From positions 1 to 64,000 of the forward strand of contig CAZEPB010000004.1 of the NCBI GenBank assembly GCA_964514055.1: a DNA stretch of 64,000 nucleotides, in the 5' to 3' direction. Both the position numbers and the translations under genes were made by a program. Under the pieces are notes generated by a model that ran no database searches, was not told the origin of the DNA, and saw only the letters and a program-made list of their open reading frames with translations. Source of the DNA: SG8-32-3 sp964514055. GTDB taxonomy: Archaea; Thermoproteota; Bathyarchaeia; Bathyarchaeales; Bathycorpusculaceae. Of this stretch, positions 31,860-40,366 are shown piece by piece. The stretch's first letter is position 1. Every line of letters starts with the position of its first letter.

Positions 31860-32147
31860 GTGGTTGAAGAAGACTACGAGAACGAAGAATTGGAAATAGA
31901 AAAAAAATTGTCAAGTTTCAAATCGCTTCTGCTTGAAATAGCGAAAGCCAAAAAATGGGACCTCGCAATCTGGGTTGAAGGAACTGACGTGCAGTACGCG
32001 AAAAAATACGAGAAAGACCTGAATTTGCTGGAAAGAGGCAACCTCGTAAAAGGAAAACTGAAATACACCGAACGTAACGCGTACCGCGAATATCAGCTGA
32101 CCAAGAAAGGATCCGAAATAGTGAAGAAACTGCAAAAGGAGACTTAA
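31860..32147 (+). CDS. Small winged-helix protein
   Basis: 95 residues from GTG. A charged helix is followed by LLLEIAKAKKWDLAIWVEG..VQYAKKYEKDLNLLERGNLVKGKLKYTERNAYREYQLTKKGSEIVKKL, the pattern of a winged helix with a wing. The frame stays open upstream with plausible coding (GDQNVFRRKAILKR) to about 31812 but has no ATG, GTG or TTG there. Regulator of unknown target. Confidence 0.6.
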   Translation: MVEEDYENEELEIEKKLSSFKSLLLEIAKAKKWDLAIWVEGTDVQYAKKYEKDLNLLERGNLVKGKLKYTERNAYREYQLTKKGSEIVKKLQKET

Positions 32148-32223
32148 TTGGCGAAATACCCTGTTGATTTCAGATTTTCTTTCACTCTTTAACTGAGAAA
32201 TTTTCTCCATGCCCGCATGCTTA

Positions 32224-32829
32224 TCATCTAGGTATCAGCATAGGTGTCTTCTTCTTGTAATCCACGTATTCTTTACCAAATTCCTTTGTCAGCTCAGTCT
32301 CTTCTTTCCTTGAAATGAGATAGATTATCAAGGCTATCAGAGGAGTTGAAAGCAAACAATACAATCCTGACAAAAGAAACGAGAAGCCTAAATGTGCTAA
32401 CAATCCGCCGAGATACTGTGGATGCCTAACAATGGAATAAACTCCCGTTGTAACAATTTTCACAGGTCTATGCGTTTCCGCTACTTTCAAGGTTGTCTCG
32501 GTCACGCCTTTAATTCCAAACCATGCGCCCACTGCAAAAAACGGTGCAAAAACAACCAAGTGAAGCAAAGGAACCGTTATGCTCAGAACTGGCAAGCGAA
32601 TAAGCAACTCCTGAAACAGCGGGATGACAAATCTGGTTTGAGGAGAAAACCAAATTCCGAACCAGAAAAGAAAGAAGCCCCACCCTGAAATGATACCGTA
32701 AGCATCGCCGATTTTTTCCCCTTTTCTTCCTCCGTATTTCTCTTCAAGTTTCAGATGCTCAAGTGACAAAAAGTACAGGGGCAATGTGGCGATGAATCCA
32801 AATAGAGAAATAAAGAACCAAATGTACAT
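32224..32829 (-). CDS. Isoprenylcysteine methyltransferase-like membrane protein
   Basis: 201 residues with five or six membrane helices. The C-terminal signature TTGVYSIVRHPQYLGGLLAHLGFSFLL then SRKEETELTKEFGKEYVDYKKKTPMLIPR is that of the ICMT/PEMT family, which methylates carboxyl or amine groups with SAM. The substrate cannot be told. No operon partner. Confidence 0.85.
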   Translation of the reverse strand: MYIWFFISLFGFIATLPLYFLSLEHLKLEEKYGGRKGEKIGDAYGIISGWGFFLFWFGIWFSPQTRFVIPLFQELLIRLPVLSITVPLLHLVVFAPFFAVGAWFGIKGVTETTLKVAETHRPVKIVTTGVYSIVRHPQYLGGLLAHLGFSFLLSGLYCLLSTPLIALIIYLISRKEETELTKEFGKEYVDYKKKTPMLIPR

Positions 32830-32968
32830 TACAACACCTTTACTTCACGCGGACCCATTCGGTTATATAGCTTATGCTTCAAACACATATAGCCTTCCTA
32901 TGACAAGAACTCGCTGCCTGAAGTAACAATATAAGTGTGTATCGCCTTTAATTTTTGAAGGTGTCTGT

Positions 32969-33217
32969 GTGAGTAAAAAACGAAAGAGAAGAAATGTTGA
33001 CACTGACTATGTGGAAAAACAAGAAGAGATAGAAACGGAGGACATCTATGATGACGAACAGAGAGAGAAAATGCTGGATGACGACGAAATCACCGCTGCT
33101 GAAAACGCGTTCATGCAAGGAAGAGAGATGAAACCTGAAAGGAGAAAAGGCAAGAAAAATACCCATAACGACACAGTATCTGTTGAACTTGTAGAAGATG
33201 AATACACAGAAGACTAA
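32969..33217 (+). CDS. Small highly charged protein
   Basis: 82 residues from GTG, with a basic N-terminus (SKKRKRRN) and an acidic middle (EEIETEDIYDDEQREKMLDDDE) and end. Low complexity; probably disordered. No family recognised. The frame has a sensible stop and no better overlapping frame. Confidence 0.5.
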   Translation: MSKKRKRRNVDTDYVEKQEEIETEDIYDDEQREKMLDDDEITAAENAFMQGREMKPERRKGKKNTHNDTVSVELVEDEYTED

Positions 33218-33308
33218 CTTGATTGCTTTTATTCCTTTAGATTTCAAAGCGGTTAAACAAGTTTTTTATGCGTTCGCAACGATATAGTATCCTACGGGAG
33301 TTGAGTGT

Positions 33309-33569
33309 TTGAGCGAGGAAAACATTGTCGAGGTTGGGCGCATAACGCATTTCTTCTCCAAAATCGGCGTCGCCGTAGTTGAGTTAACAGCGCCTCTGGT
33401 CGTAGGAGACAGCATTCTCGTCAAGGGACCTTCAACCGATTTTGAACAGGTTGTGGAGTCAATGCAGATCGAACACACGAACATTCCAAGAGCTGACGCA
33501 GGACAAAGCATAGGCTTAAAACTAGCGCAACGAGCCAGAGAAAAAGACGCAGTGTACAAGAAACTTTAG
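33309..33569 (+). CDS. Translation elongation factor-like protein (EF-Tu domain 2-like)
   Basis: 86 residues from TTG: VEVGRITHFFSKIGVAVVELTAPLVVGDSILVKGPSTDFEQVVESMQIEHTNIPRADAGQSIGLKLAQRAREKD. This is the beta-barrel of EF-Tu domain 2 as a separate small protein, a known archaeal/bacterial family. Its role is unknown; some family members occur near U32 peptidases, none of which is here. Confidence 0.85.
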   Translation: MSEENIVEVGRITHFFSKIGVAVVELTAPLVVGDSILVKGPSTDFEQVVESMQIEHTNIPRADAGQSIGLKLAQRAREKDAVYKKL

Positions 33570-33770
33570 AAGCTATTTCTCCTTTTCTCTTTTTATCAAA
33601 TAAAAACGGCTTCTGAATGTTGAGCAAGCGTCTTTCAGTTTGATTCGAAATCTAGAAAACCAAGAATTTGGATTAGGAATTCATAAGTCTTTAGTTATTG
33701 CTTACAATTATCTTATGCTACCTCACTTGCTCAAAAACCGCGAAAATCAAATTCGATCTAGGGGAAAAAT

Positions 33771-36545
33771 ATGCAAAACAAGCCCCATAAAAGCAAAGAA
33801 AACAACTTCATTACCCTTCTAAACTTCATTGTTGACCCTGCAGTTATTGTTAACGAAAAAGGCTGCTTCCTCGTAGTTAACGACGCCTTCATGAAACTAA
33901 CTGGGCTAAGTAAGAAAGCAACAATCGGCACTTCATTCTTGAACGCCAAAGTCTTGACCGCTGAAAGCAAAGCAATTCTCTTGAAAAATTTTAAGAAAAG
34001 AATGCAAGGCTTGCCTGTTGAACCGTACGAAATCAACTTCATGGATAAAACTGGTAAAATGCGGTACGTAGAAGTAAAGGCGAAAAAGATTGACGTTGCA
34101 GGTCAAGCTGCTGACCTCGTCCTATTCCGCGATATCACTCGAAGAAAAGAAAACGCACGAAGACTCAAGAAATATTCTGAAAAAATGGAAGCACTCGTAA
34201 ACGAAAAGGTTCAAGAAATCAAAAAAAGCGAGGAGACATATAGAGAGTTAGTTAACAGAATGAATGACACTGTTTGGGTCATTGATTTTGATTCGAATTT
34301 CATTGACGTGAATGATGCCGCTGTTAGGGCATTGGGTTATTCTAGGGAAGAGCTGCTTTCTATGGGACCTCAAGATATCGATGACAGCTTGGACGCGGAA
34401 CAAATAAAACATTTTGTTGAACATGCGCCAACTGCCCACACACAAGTTTTGGAAACCGAACATACTACCAAAGATGGACGAAAAATTCCAGTAGAAATTA
34501 GCTCAAGTCTTGTTACTTATCAGGGAAAGCAAGCGTTTTTGAGTATTGCAAGGGACATCGCTGAACGCAAGAAATCAGAAGAAGCTCTAAAAGAAAGTGA
34601 AGAGAAGTTCAGAAACCTATCTGAAGAATCCCCGAACATGATTTTCATAAACAAACAGGGCAGGGTAGTCTACGCAAACAAAAAATCCGAAGATATAATG
34701 GGATACACGAAGGAAGAGTTCTACGCTCCCACTTTCAACTTTTTCTCTCTAATCGCACCAGAATCATTAGAGCAAGTTAAGTTAATTTACAGCAGACATA
34801 GAGCAGGAGAAGAAATAGCTCCTTATGAATATGATCTTGTTACCAAAGCGGGAAAAAGAATTAGCGCGGTCATAACTACAAAACTGATAAAATACGAGGG
34901 AGAAAGCGCTCTCCTAGGAATAGTAACTGACATTACTGAACGCAAACAACTTGAAAATGCACTGCGCGAAAGTGAGGAAATGTTTCGTGCAATAAGTACT
35001 TCCGCGATGGATGCCATCATTCTGCTAGATGATAATGCCAAAATTACGTATTGGAACCCTGCTGCTGAAAGAATTTTTGGTTATACACAGGAAGAAGCAG
35101 TAGGTGAAAAACTAGATAACTTGATCATCCCTCCACAGTATCATGGGATTCACTCAAAAGCTACTATAAACAACTATAAGAAAGGTCACAATCATAAAAA
35201 AACACTTGAAACTAAAGCTCTTAGAAAAAATGGAACCGAACTCCCAATAGAGCTCTCTATTGCACCACTGGTAATTAAAGATAAAAAGCACATGTTAGGA
35301 ATTGTACGGGACATCTCTCAGCGCAAGAAGATGGAAGATGCGATTAAACAGGAGCGGGATGTGCTTGAGGCTGTCACTGAAAACATTGGTGCTAGACTTG
35401 CAGTTATCAGCGAAGACTATCATATATTATGGGCGAACAAACTTTTGGAACAAGTCAACGACGACTGTGAAGGTAAATTATGTTATTCAACGTTTAACAA
35501 GCTCACTGACGTTTGCCCAGATTGCGGGGTCAAAAAAGTTTTTGAGAACGGCGTGCCCATTGATGTTCACGAATATTCTACAAAAGATGATAAAAACAAC
35601 ACAGTTTGGGTTGAACTTATTGTTACTCCAATTAAAGATAAAGCAGGCAAGGTCATAGCCGCTTTGGAACTGGCAGTCAACATAACCGAAAGGAAACTTA
35701 TGCAGAATAAACTGGCAGAATACTCTCAAAAACTGGAAAAACTAGTCGAGAAAAGAACCGAGCAGCTGAAGCAGACGCAGGCTAAGCTTGTGAAGTCTGA
35801 GCGCCTTGCTACAATCGGCGAATTAGCTGCGATGGTTGGACATGACCTGCGTAATCCGTTAACAGGAATAATGGGTGCAGCATACTACTTGAAAACCAAA
35901 CATAGCCCAGAACTAGGCGCTAAAGGAAAAGAAATGCTGGAAACCCTCGAGAGAGCCATCAATCACTCTAACAAAATCATAAATGATTTGCTGGAATACT
36001 CAAGAGACCTAAAGTTGGAACTCACAGAAACAACTCCAAAGACAATGCTGCAACGTGCGGTGTCTTTCATTGAAGTTCCAGAAAACATCAAAGTTGTAGA
36101 CGCTACAGAAGACAAACTTGTGGTCAAAGCGGACACGGGAAAAATGTTCCGAGTTTTCGTTAACATAATTAAAAACGCGGTTGATGCCATGCCCGAAGGT
36201 GGAATCTTGACAGTAAAAAGCAGGGAAATGAAAGGCAAGTTGGAAATCACCTTCAAGGATACTGGAATAGGTATGTCAGAGGAAACCTTAGAGAAGCTTA
36301 AGCGGGGAGTTCCGTTGTTCACGACCAAGGCGAAAGGCATGGGCTTCGGATTGCCCATATGCAGGCGCATAGTGGAGGCTCACGGCGGAAAAATCACTGT
36401 AGACAGCAAAATCGGAAAAGGAACCACGGTAACTGTAACCATTCCAGTAAACCCCAAACCACTGGATGAGGGCCAAGAAAACTGGATTTTCAACGAATCC
36501 ATGTTATCGGCTATAACCGCAAGACAAGGAAAGCATAAACGCTAA
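33771..36545 (+). CDS. Cytoplasmic sensor histidine kinase with five PAS domains
   Basis: 924 residues without membrane helices. PAS domains lie at about 12-125, 155-270, 277-393, 400-517 and 525-645. The fifth has a Cys-rich insert (CEGKLCYSTFNKLTDVCPDCG). A coiled coil precedes HisKA with phosphoacceptor His in MVGHDLRNPLTGIMGAAYYLK (about 690-710), then HATPase with NIIKNAVDAMPEGG (N box), DTGIGMS (G1) and KGMGFGLPICRRIVEAHGG (G2). It would phosphorylate a receiver such as that at 8533; no receiver is adjacent. Confidence 0.92.
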   Translation: MQNKPHKSKENNFITLLNFIVDPAVIVNEKGCFLVVNDAFMKLTGLSKKATIGTSFLNAKVLTAESKAILLKNFKKRMQGLPVEPYEINFMDKTGKMRYVEVKAKKIDVAGQAADLVLFRDITRRKENARRLKKYSEKMEALVNEKVQEIKKSEETYRELVNRMNDTVWVIDFDSNFIDVNDAAVRALGYSREELLSMGPQDIDDSLDAEQIKHFVEHAPTAHTQVLETEHTTKDGRKIPVEISSSLVTYQGKQAFLSIARDIAERKKSEEALKESEEKFRNLSEESPNMIFINKQGRVVYANKKSEDIMGYTKEEFYAPTFNFFSLIAPESLEQVKLIYSRHRAGEEIAPYEYDLVTKAGKRISAVITTKLIKYEGESALLGIVTDITERKQLENALRESEEMFRAISTSAMDAIILLDDNAKITYWNPAAERIFGYTQEEAVGEKLDNLIIPPQYHGIHSKATINNYKKGHNHKKTLETKALRKNGTELPIELSIAPLVIKDKKHMLGIVRDISQRKKMEDAIKQERDVLEAVTENIGARLAVISEDYHILWANKLLEQVNDDCEGKLCYSTFNKLTDVCPDCGVKKVFENGVPIDVHEYSTKDDKNNTVWVELIVTPIKDKAGKVIAALELAVNITERKLMQNKLAEYSQKLEKLVEKRTEQLKQTQAKLVKSERLATIGELAAMVGHDLRNPLTGIMGAAYYLKTKHSPELGAKGKEMLETLERAINHSNKIINDLLEYSRDLKLELTETTPKTMLQRAVSFIEVPENIKVVDATEDKLVVKADTGKMFRVFVNIIKNAVDAMPEGGILTVKSREMKGKLEITFKDTGIGMSEETLEKLKRGVPLFTTKAKGMGFGLPICRRIVEAHGGKITVDSKIGKGTTVTVTIPVNPKPLDEGQENWIFNESMLSAITARQGKHKR

Positions 36546-36579
36546 AAACTAAGGTTGATTCCACAGAGACCTGAAAAAA

Positions 36580-37701
36580 TTATGGGATTATCTCGCAGCC
36601 GTTGTACTTCATGAACTCGAAATCGCTTAGGCGTACTCTTCCATCAGCAATTAATTTGTTAATTCGAGGGAGTTCTGTATTTACGGCGTTTATCAGCCCT
36701 CTCACCGTGCCGCAAACCGCGGCGTAAGCCTCTCTGTTCCAGCGTTTGGTTACGTTCGCGTAGAGACAACGACCACCACAAACGTTCAAGATGTCGCATT
36801 CGGTGCAGGGTGCGCCAACGAAGATTTTCTTCAGTTTGAGCGGGTGCATGTTGCTTACGTGGGCTAAATAGTAGTTTTTCATTCCCCACATGGTGGGACA
36901 CGGAATTATGTAGCCGTCGGTTTGTATGGCGTAGTTTATCCATCCGCCGCCGCAGCGAAGTTTGGCGTCCTCGTTTGACAGAAGCGAGTTGGCAACGCCT
37001 AAGAGAGGATAAAGCCTCAGGACGGTGCCTTCTGCTTCCATGTGGTCAACCCAGAACCGTGCCAGCCGCTCCACGCCGGGAACATAGCTTGTTTCGCTCC
37101 AGCTTCTGAAGTTTCGCCGTGCGTAATCGTTTGCCCAGAAACCTGCGTTCAGCTGCCAGTGCACTGAAGAAAACGCGAACTCCTCGTTGTCCAAGAGCCA
37201 TGTGACTTGCCTGTGGATGTCTGTTTGCTCCATCACCGTCATGCGGGCAATCAACTCACCTTGGAAACCGTTCCGCACTACCTGCTTCACGTTCTCGATC
37301 ACCTTTCTGAATGTGCCCTTTCCCCTGTAATAGTCCGTTAACTCTTCGTCGCCGTCCACGGAAACCAGAATCGTGTGAAAACGATTAACGTATTCAGGCT
37401 CCAAGCGGTCCAGGAGCAAGCCGTTTGTTTGAATCATGAAGTGCCGCGGCTTCGCCACATCCATAATTTGCCTTATTTCGTTCGTGCAGAGCAGGGGTTC
37501 GCCGCCGTAAAAAGTCAAAACGCAATCAGGGTCTCGCTTGCAAAGCTCGGATAGCAACGCGAGGTCGTAGCTGGTTTTCTTCGGCAAAGTATAATCCAAG
37601 TCAAAATCGGTGAAATCCTCATCAAAATCCTCAAGTGACTCGCCGAAACAGTACCTGCACTGCAAATTGCACTCAGTCGTCAGCACCACGTGAAAGAACA
37701 T
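36580..37701 (-). CDS. Radical SAM/SPASM peptide-modifying enzyme (AF1577-like)
   Basis: 373 residues. Radical SAM motif CNLQCRYC (C11, C15, C18), SAM-binding LTFYGGEPLL (about 60-70), then a SPASM region with several Cys: LRCGGGW, IIPCPTMWG, APCTECDILNVCGGRC (about 288-315) and a further CG at 330. This is the layout of peptide-maturation enzymes and recalls the TIGR04084/AF1577 group from memory. The MFS gene ends 26 nt upstream in the same direction. A short Gly/Trp peptide gene lies at 39204. Peptide modification is inferred from family and context. Confidence 0.8.
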   Translation of the reverse strand: MFFHVVLTTECNLQCRYCFGESLEDFDEDFTDFDLDYTLPKKTSYDLALLSELCKRDPDCVLTFYGGEPLLCTNEIRQIMDVAKPRHFMIQTNGLLLDRLEPEYVNRFHTILVSVDGDEELTDYYRGKGTFRKVIENVKQVVRNGFQGELIARMTVMEQTDIHRQVTWLLDNEEFAFSSVHWQLNAGFWANDYARRNFRSWSETSYVPGVERLARFWVDHMEAEGTVLRLYPLLGVANSLLSNEDAKLRCGGGWINYAIQTDGYIIPCPTMWGMKNYYLAHVSNMHPLKLKKIFVGAPCTECDILNVCGGRCLYANVTKRWNREAYAAVCGTVRGLINAVNTELPRINKLIADGRVRLSDFEFMKYNGCEIIP

Positions 37702-37727
37702 GTTTTGCTTCTAAAGCAGAAAGCTGC

Positions 37728-39065
37728 TTAATAGTATTTTTCCGCTTCCTTCAAAGCTTCCTCGTAGTCTTCTTGGTTTACCTCGAATTCTACTTCGGCG
37801 TCCTCGTTTTCTCTCTGAGTGTCCTCTTCTTCCTCCTGGACTTTTGCGGCTTCTTTCTGGGCTTTCTCGATGTATTTTTTCAGTTCGCGATCCTTCATGG
37901 TTTTTTCAGGTAAAGTCTCTGGCGCGTAAACTAAAGGCAAAACAGCTAAAAACAAGAAAAATGCCGCGAAAGAAAAAACTGCAAACGGCTCAATCACAGT
38001 TGCAGCGACATAAGAGCCAAGGGAGACGCGTGTGAAGTTTGAAACGAGATATGGTAAAGAGCCGAGGATATAATATTTTTCGCTGTTTTGTCCTTGTGCA
38101 AGATCGCCCCATACTGTAATTAGAAATATTGTGGAAAAGACTCCCCAGGCTATGCCATCAACAATCGTGTAAAACCACCATCCTAAAAAGTTCATGGGAA
38201 AAAGCCCTAGAATAGCGTACCCTAACCCCAAAAGGGTAAATCCAGCTAAAGTCAAACGCTTTCTTCCCACAGAATCAGCGAAAAATCCGCCAATCACAGC
38301 GACTATCCCTGCTAGAAGATTTTCGATCATCGTAGAGTAACTAATGAAGGCTATTGGAAAGAAATTCTGGTTAACTGGAAAAGTCAGGTCATTCACTAAC
38401 GTAAACATGAGCCAAGGGACAAAATACAAGATGAAAGGTTTACTTGATGTAATGGAGCGATATGACAATGCAACTTTCTGTTCGATAGGTTTTTCCTTTG
38501 GTTTCAAGAGAATGAGACTTATTAGACCTAGAGCGCGCCATGTTAATAGACTCAAGGAGATGAGAGTGGCGTCAGCGCCGCCTATACTTTGCAACAGGAA
38601 GAATCCAGTGCCAATTGAAAGGATTATTATCCCACTTAACTTTCCACGATTTCCTGTTTCCGTCGCTGCGGAATAATATCCCATGCATATGGGCATGCCT
38701 ATTCCAAAGTAAACGCCTAGAGAAGTCGCAAGAACCAATAATGTCGTATATGATGCGTTGTAAATGGCTATAGGTAGTAAGGAAAAGAATATTCCGGCAA
38801 AGATCCAATAAAGGAGAAATTTCATTCGTTGCTTATACTTGTTTATCAAGAAAGAGCTAAGAAACGCTGATGCGGCTATTCCCAAGAAATTGATTCCAAA
38901 AATAACCATAGATTCGACAGTGGAGAGTTCCATGTTAGTAACCGTATCAGCTAAGAAACTGAATGCACAAGTATACCAAACGAAAGCATTCGCTACTAAA
39001 ATTATGGCTACCGCTCCAATCCTGGGGGTGGTTCCGAGTCTTTCAGTAAATCCTTTCGTACCCAT
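37728..39065 (-). CDS. MFS transporter with acidic coiled-coil tail
   Basis: 445 residues from ATG 39065, with 12 predicted helices. The central loop motif FFADSVGRKRLTLAGF is the MFS signature. The C-terminal 65 residues are charged helical (IEKAQKEAAKVQEEEEDTQRENEDAEVEF). A minus-strand TATA box (TTAATTATAATTTG) at about 39093-39106 supports this start rather than a 466-residue version from 39128. It is 26 nt from the radical SAM gene and divergent from the micro-peptide, so it may export the modified peptide. Confidence 0.85.
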   Translation of the reverse strand: MGTKGFTERLGTTPRIGAVAIILVANAFVWYTCAFSFLADTVTNMELSTVESMVIFGINFLGIAASAFLSSFLINKYKQRMKFLLYWIFAGIFFSLLPIAIYNASYTTLLVLATSLGVYFGIGMPICMGYYSAATETGNRGKLSGIIILSIGTGFFLLQSIGGADATLISLSLLTWRALGLISLILLKPKEKPIEQKVALSYRSITSSKPFILYFVPWLMFTLVNDLTFPVNQNFFPIAFISYSTMIENLLAGIVAVIGGFFADSVGRKRLTLAGFTLLGLGYAILGLFPMNFLGWWFYTIVDGIAWGVFSTIFLITVWGDLAQGQNSEKYYILGSLPYLVSNFTRVSLGSYVAATVIEPFAVFSFAAFFLFLAVLPLVYAPETLPEKTMKDRELKKYIEKAQKEAAKVQEEEEDTQRENEDAEVEFEVNQEDYEEALKEAEKYY

Positions 39066-39203
39066 TATTATCGCATGGAATTGACTTACCTTCAAATTAT
39101 AATTAAGCATTAAGAATTCTGAAACCATATTTCACGTACGCAAATAGCAAAGTTTTTAAGCAGATCTGTAGTACACGTATACACGTCCGAGAAGGGTAAG
39201 GAG

Positions 39204-39251
39204 ATGGCAAAGCAAAAAAGACCAGGAGTCAGAGGCTGGGGCGGCTGGTAG
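39204..39251 (+). CDS. 15-residue Gly/Trp-rich micro-peptide, candidate RiPP precursor
   Basis: The frame encodes MAKQKRPGVRGWGGW and ends in two tandem TAG codons. Upstream is AAGGG, 7 nt before the ATG, and a TATA-like TTTTTAAG near 39153-39160, so a transcript would have a leader of about 20-25 nt. The basic first half and the RGWGGW end look like leader and core. It is divergent from the MFS/radical SAM operon (138 nt away) and 18 nt from the convergent polyprenyl synthase gene. Expression and conservation are unknown, so this is a candidate only; a chance 16-codon frame is the main alternative. Confidence 0.5.
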   Translation: MAKQKRPGVRGWGGW

Positions 39252-39269
39252 TAGTTAGCCATTAATTCA

Positions 39270-40265
39270 TCAACATGTCGCCATTATAGTGAGCAATAGC
39301 TTTGCATCAGTTTTTACTATGCTTCGTTGTATTAAGAAATTATTCAGTTCATTTTTGGCCAACTGGCTCATTTCTTTTGTGAGTTTTCGAACTTCCTCAG
39401 AATCCAAAATCACTTTAGCGATCTTTTTTGCATCTTTCTTAGTCAAATTCGAATTTTCAATAAGCGATTCGACTTTGCTTCGTATCTGTGGGTTTTGAAG
39501 GGCATAAAGCATGGGAAGAGGGGGACATTCATTCAACAGTCTATGTTGCAATTCTAAAGTGTCACAAATATCGCCGAATTCATCTTTGATTGTGGACAAA
39601 ATGCCAATTGTTCTTCCATAATTGCCTAAGGATTCAAGAGTTTTTTCGTCAGCATTTCCCAATATGCCTCCAATCCTGCACATTGCTTCGGCAACCGTCC
39701 CCTTCAACCTGATTACGTCAAAATATTCTCTAGGTGTTATGACAGTTTTTGTCATTAACTGTATTTCCTCCGCTTCTGCTTTGCTTATTTCAAAAAAAGC
39801 TTCAGGTATCAAACTTGAGATTGCTTGCCTCTGCTTTTCTTTGAGCGACTCGCATTCACTATGCAAGAGTGTTAACCCTTGCACTAGAAGGGCGTCTCCG
39901 GCGAGAAGTGTAATTCCGCTGCCGAACTCTCCAAAAACCGTTTTCTTAGAATACTTAGTTGTTGACTTGTCTATGAGGTCGTCATGAATGTCACCTGCGC
40001 TTGTTATGAGCACCATTGCCGTGCTTATGGCCTCTATTTTTTCGGTTTTTCCGCCAACAGCTTCGCACGCAATGGAAATCAAAGCTGGAAAAAGTGGTAA
40101 CACGCCCGGGAGAGTTACGCTAGCATAGTATTTTACGGCAGAAGAGACAACCCCACCATCGTATTGTGATGCTAAAATTTCCTGCCTAGCTCTTTCCATG
40201 GCGCTTCTGCCTCTTTTGTCAATAACACGTAAAGCCATCTCGATTCGTTCCGATTTTGAGTGCAT
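39270..40265 (-). CDS. Polyprenyl synthase-like protein (IPPS fold)
   Basis: 331 residues. First Asp-rich motif in SAGDIHDDLIDKST (DDLID, 95-99), second Asp-rich motif IKDEFGD (226-232), and LLAGDALLVQGLTLL, all hallmarks of trans-isoprenyl diphosphate synthases. Distances and motifs are slightly different from housekeeping GGPP synthases (for example DEFGD for DDxxD), as in secondary homologues such as ComQ, which prenylates a Trp of ComX. It may be the housekeeping lipid enzyme or may act on the adjacent Trp peptide; context suggests but does not prove the second. Confidence 0.8.
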   Translation of the reverse strand: MHSKSERIEMALRVIDKRGRSAMERARQEILASQYDGGVVSSAVKYYASVTLPGVLPLFPALISIACEAVGGKTEKIEAISTAMVLITSAGDIHDDLIDKSTTKYSKKTVFGEFGSGITLLAGDALLVQGLTLLHSECESLKEKQRQAISSLIPEAFFEISKAEAEEIQLMTKTVITPREYFDVIRLKGTVAEAMCRIGGILGNADEKTLESLGNYGRTIGILSTIKDEFGDICDTLELQHRLLNECPPLPMLYALQNPQIRSKVESLIENSNLTKKDAKKIAKVILDSEEVRKLTKEMSQLAKNELNNFLIQRSIVKTDAKLLLTIMATC

Positions 40266-40366
40266 ACTCTTATCTTGTAAGCTTATTCCGTATTTCTTTT
40301 TTTGGATTTAGTGTTCCTAACCGAAAGCAAAACTCTTAATAACCTACGCTTTAATTCAACAGTTTC

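Noticed and set aside
39066..39128. Upstream start (466 residues) for the MFS transporter
   Set aside because: A TATA box lies inside the extension, and ATG 39065 immediately precedes the normal MFS N-terminus.
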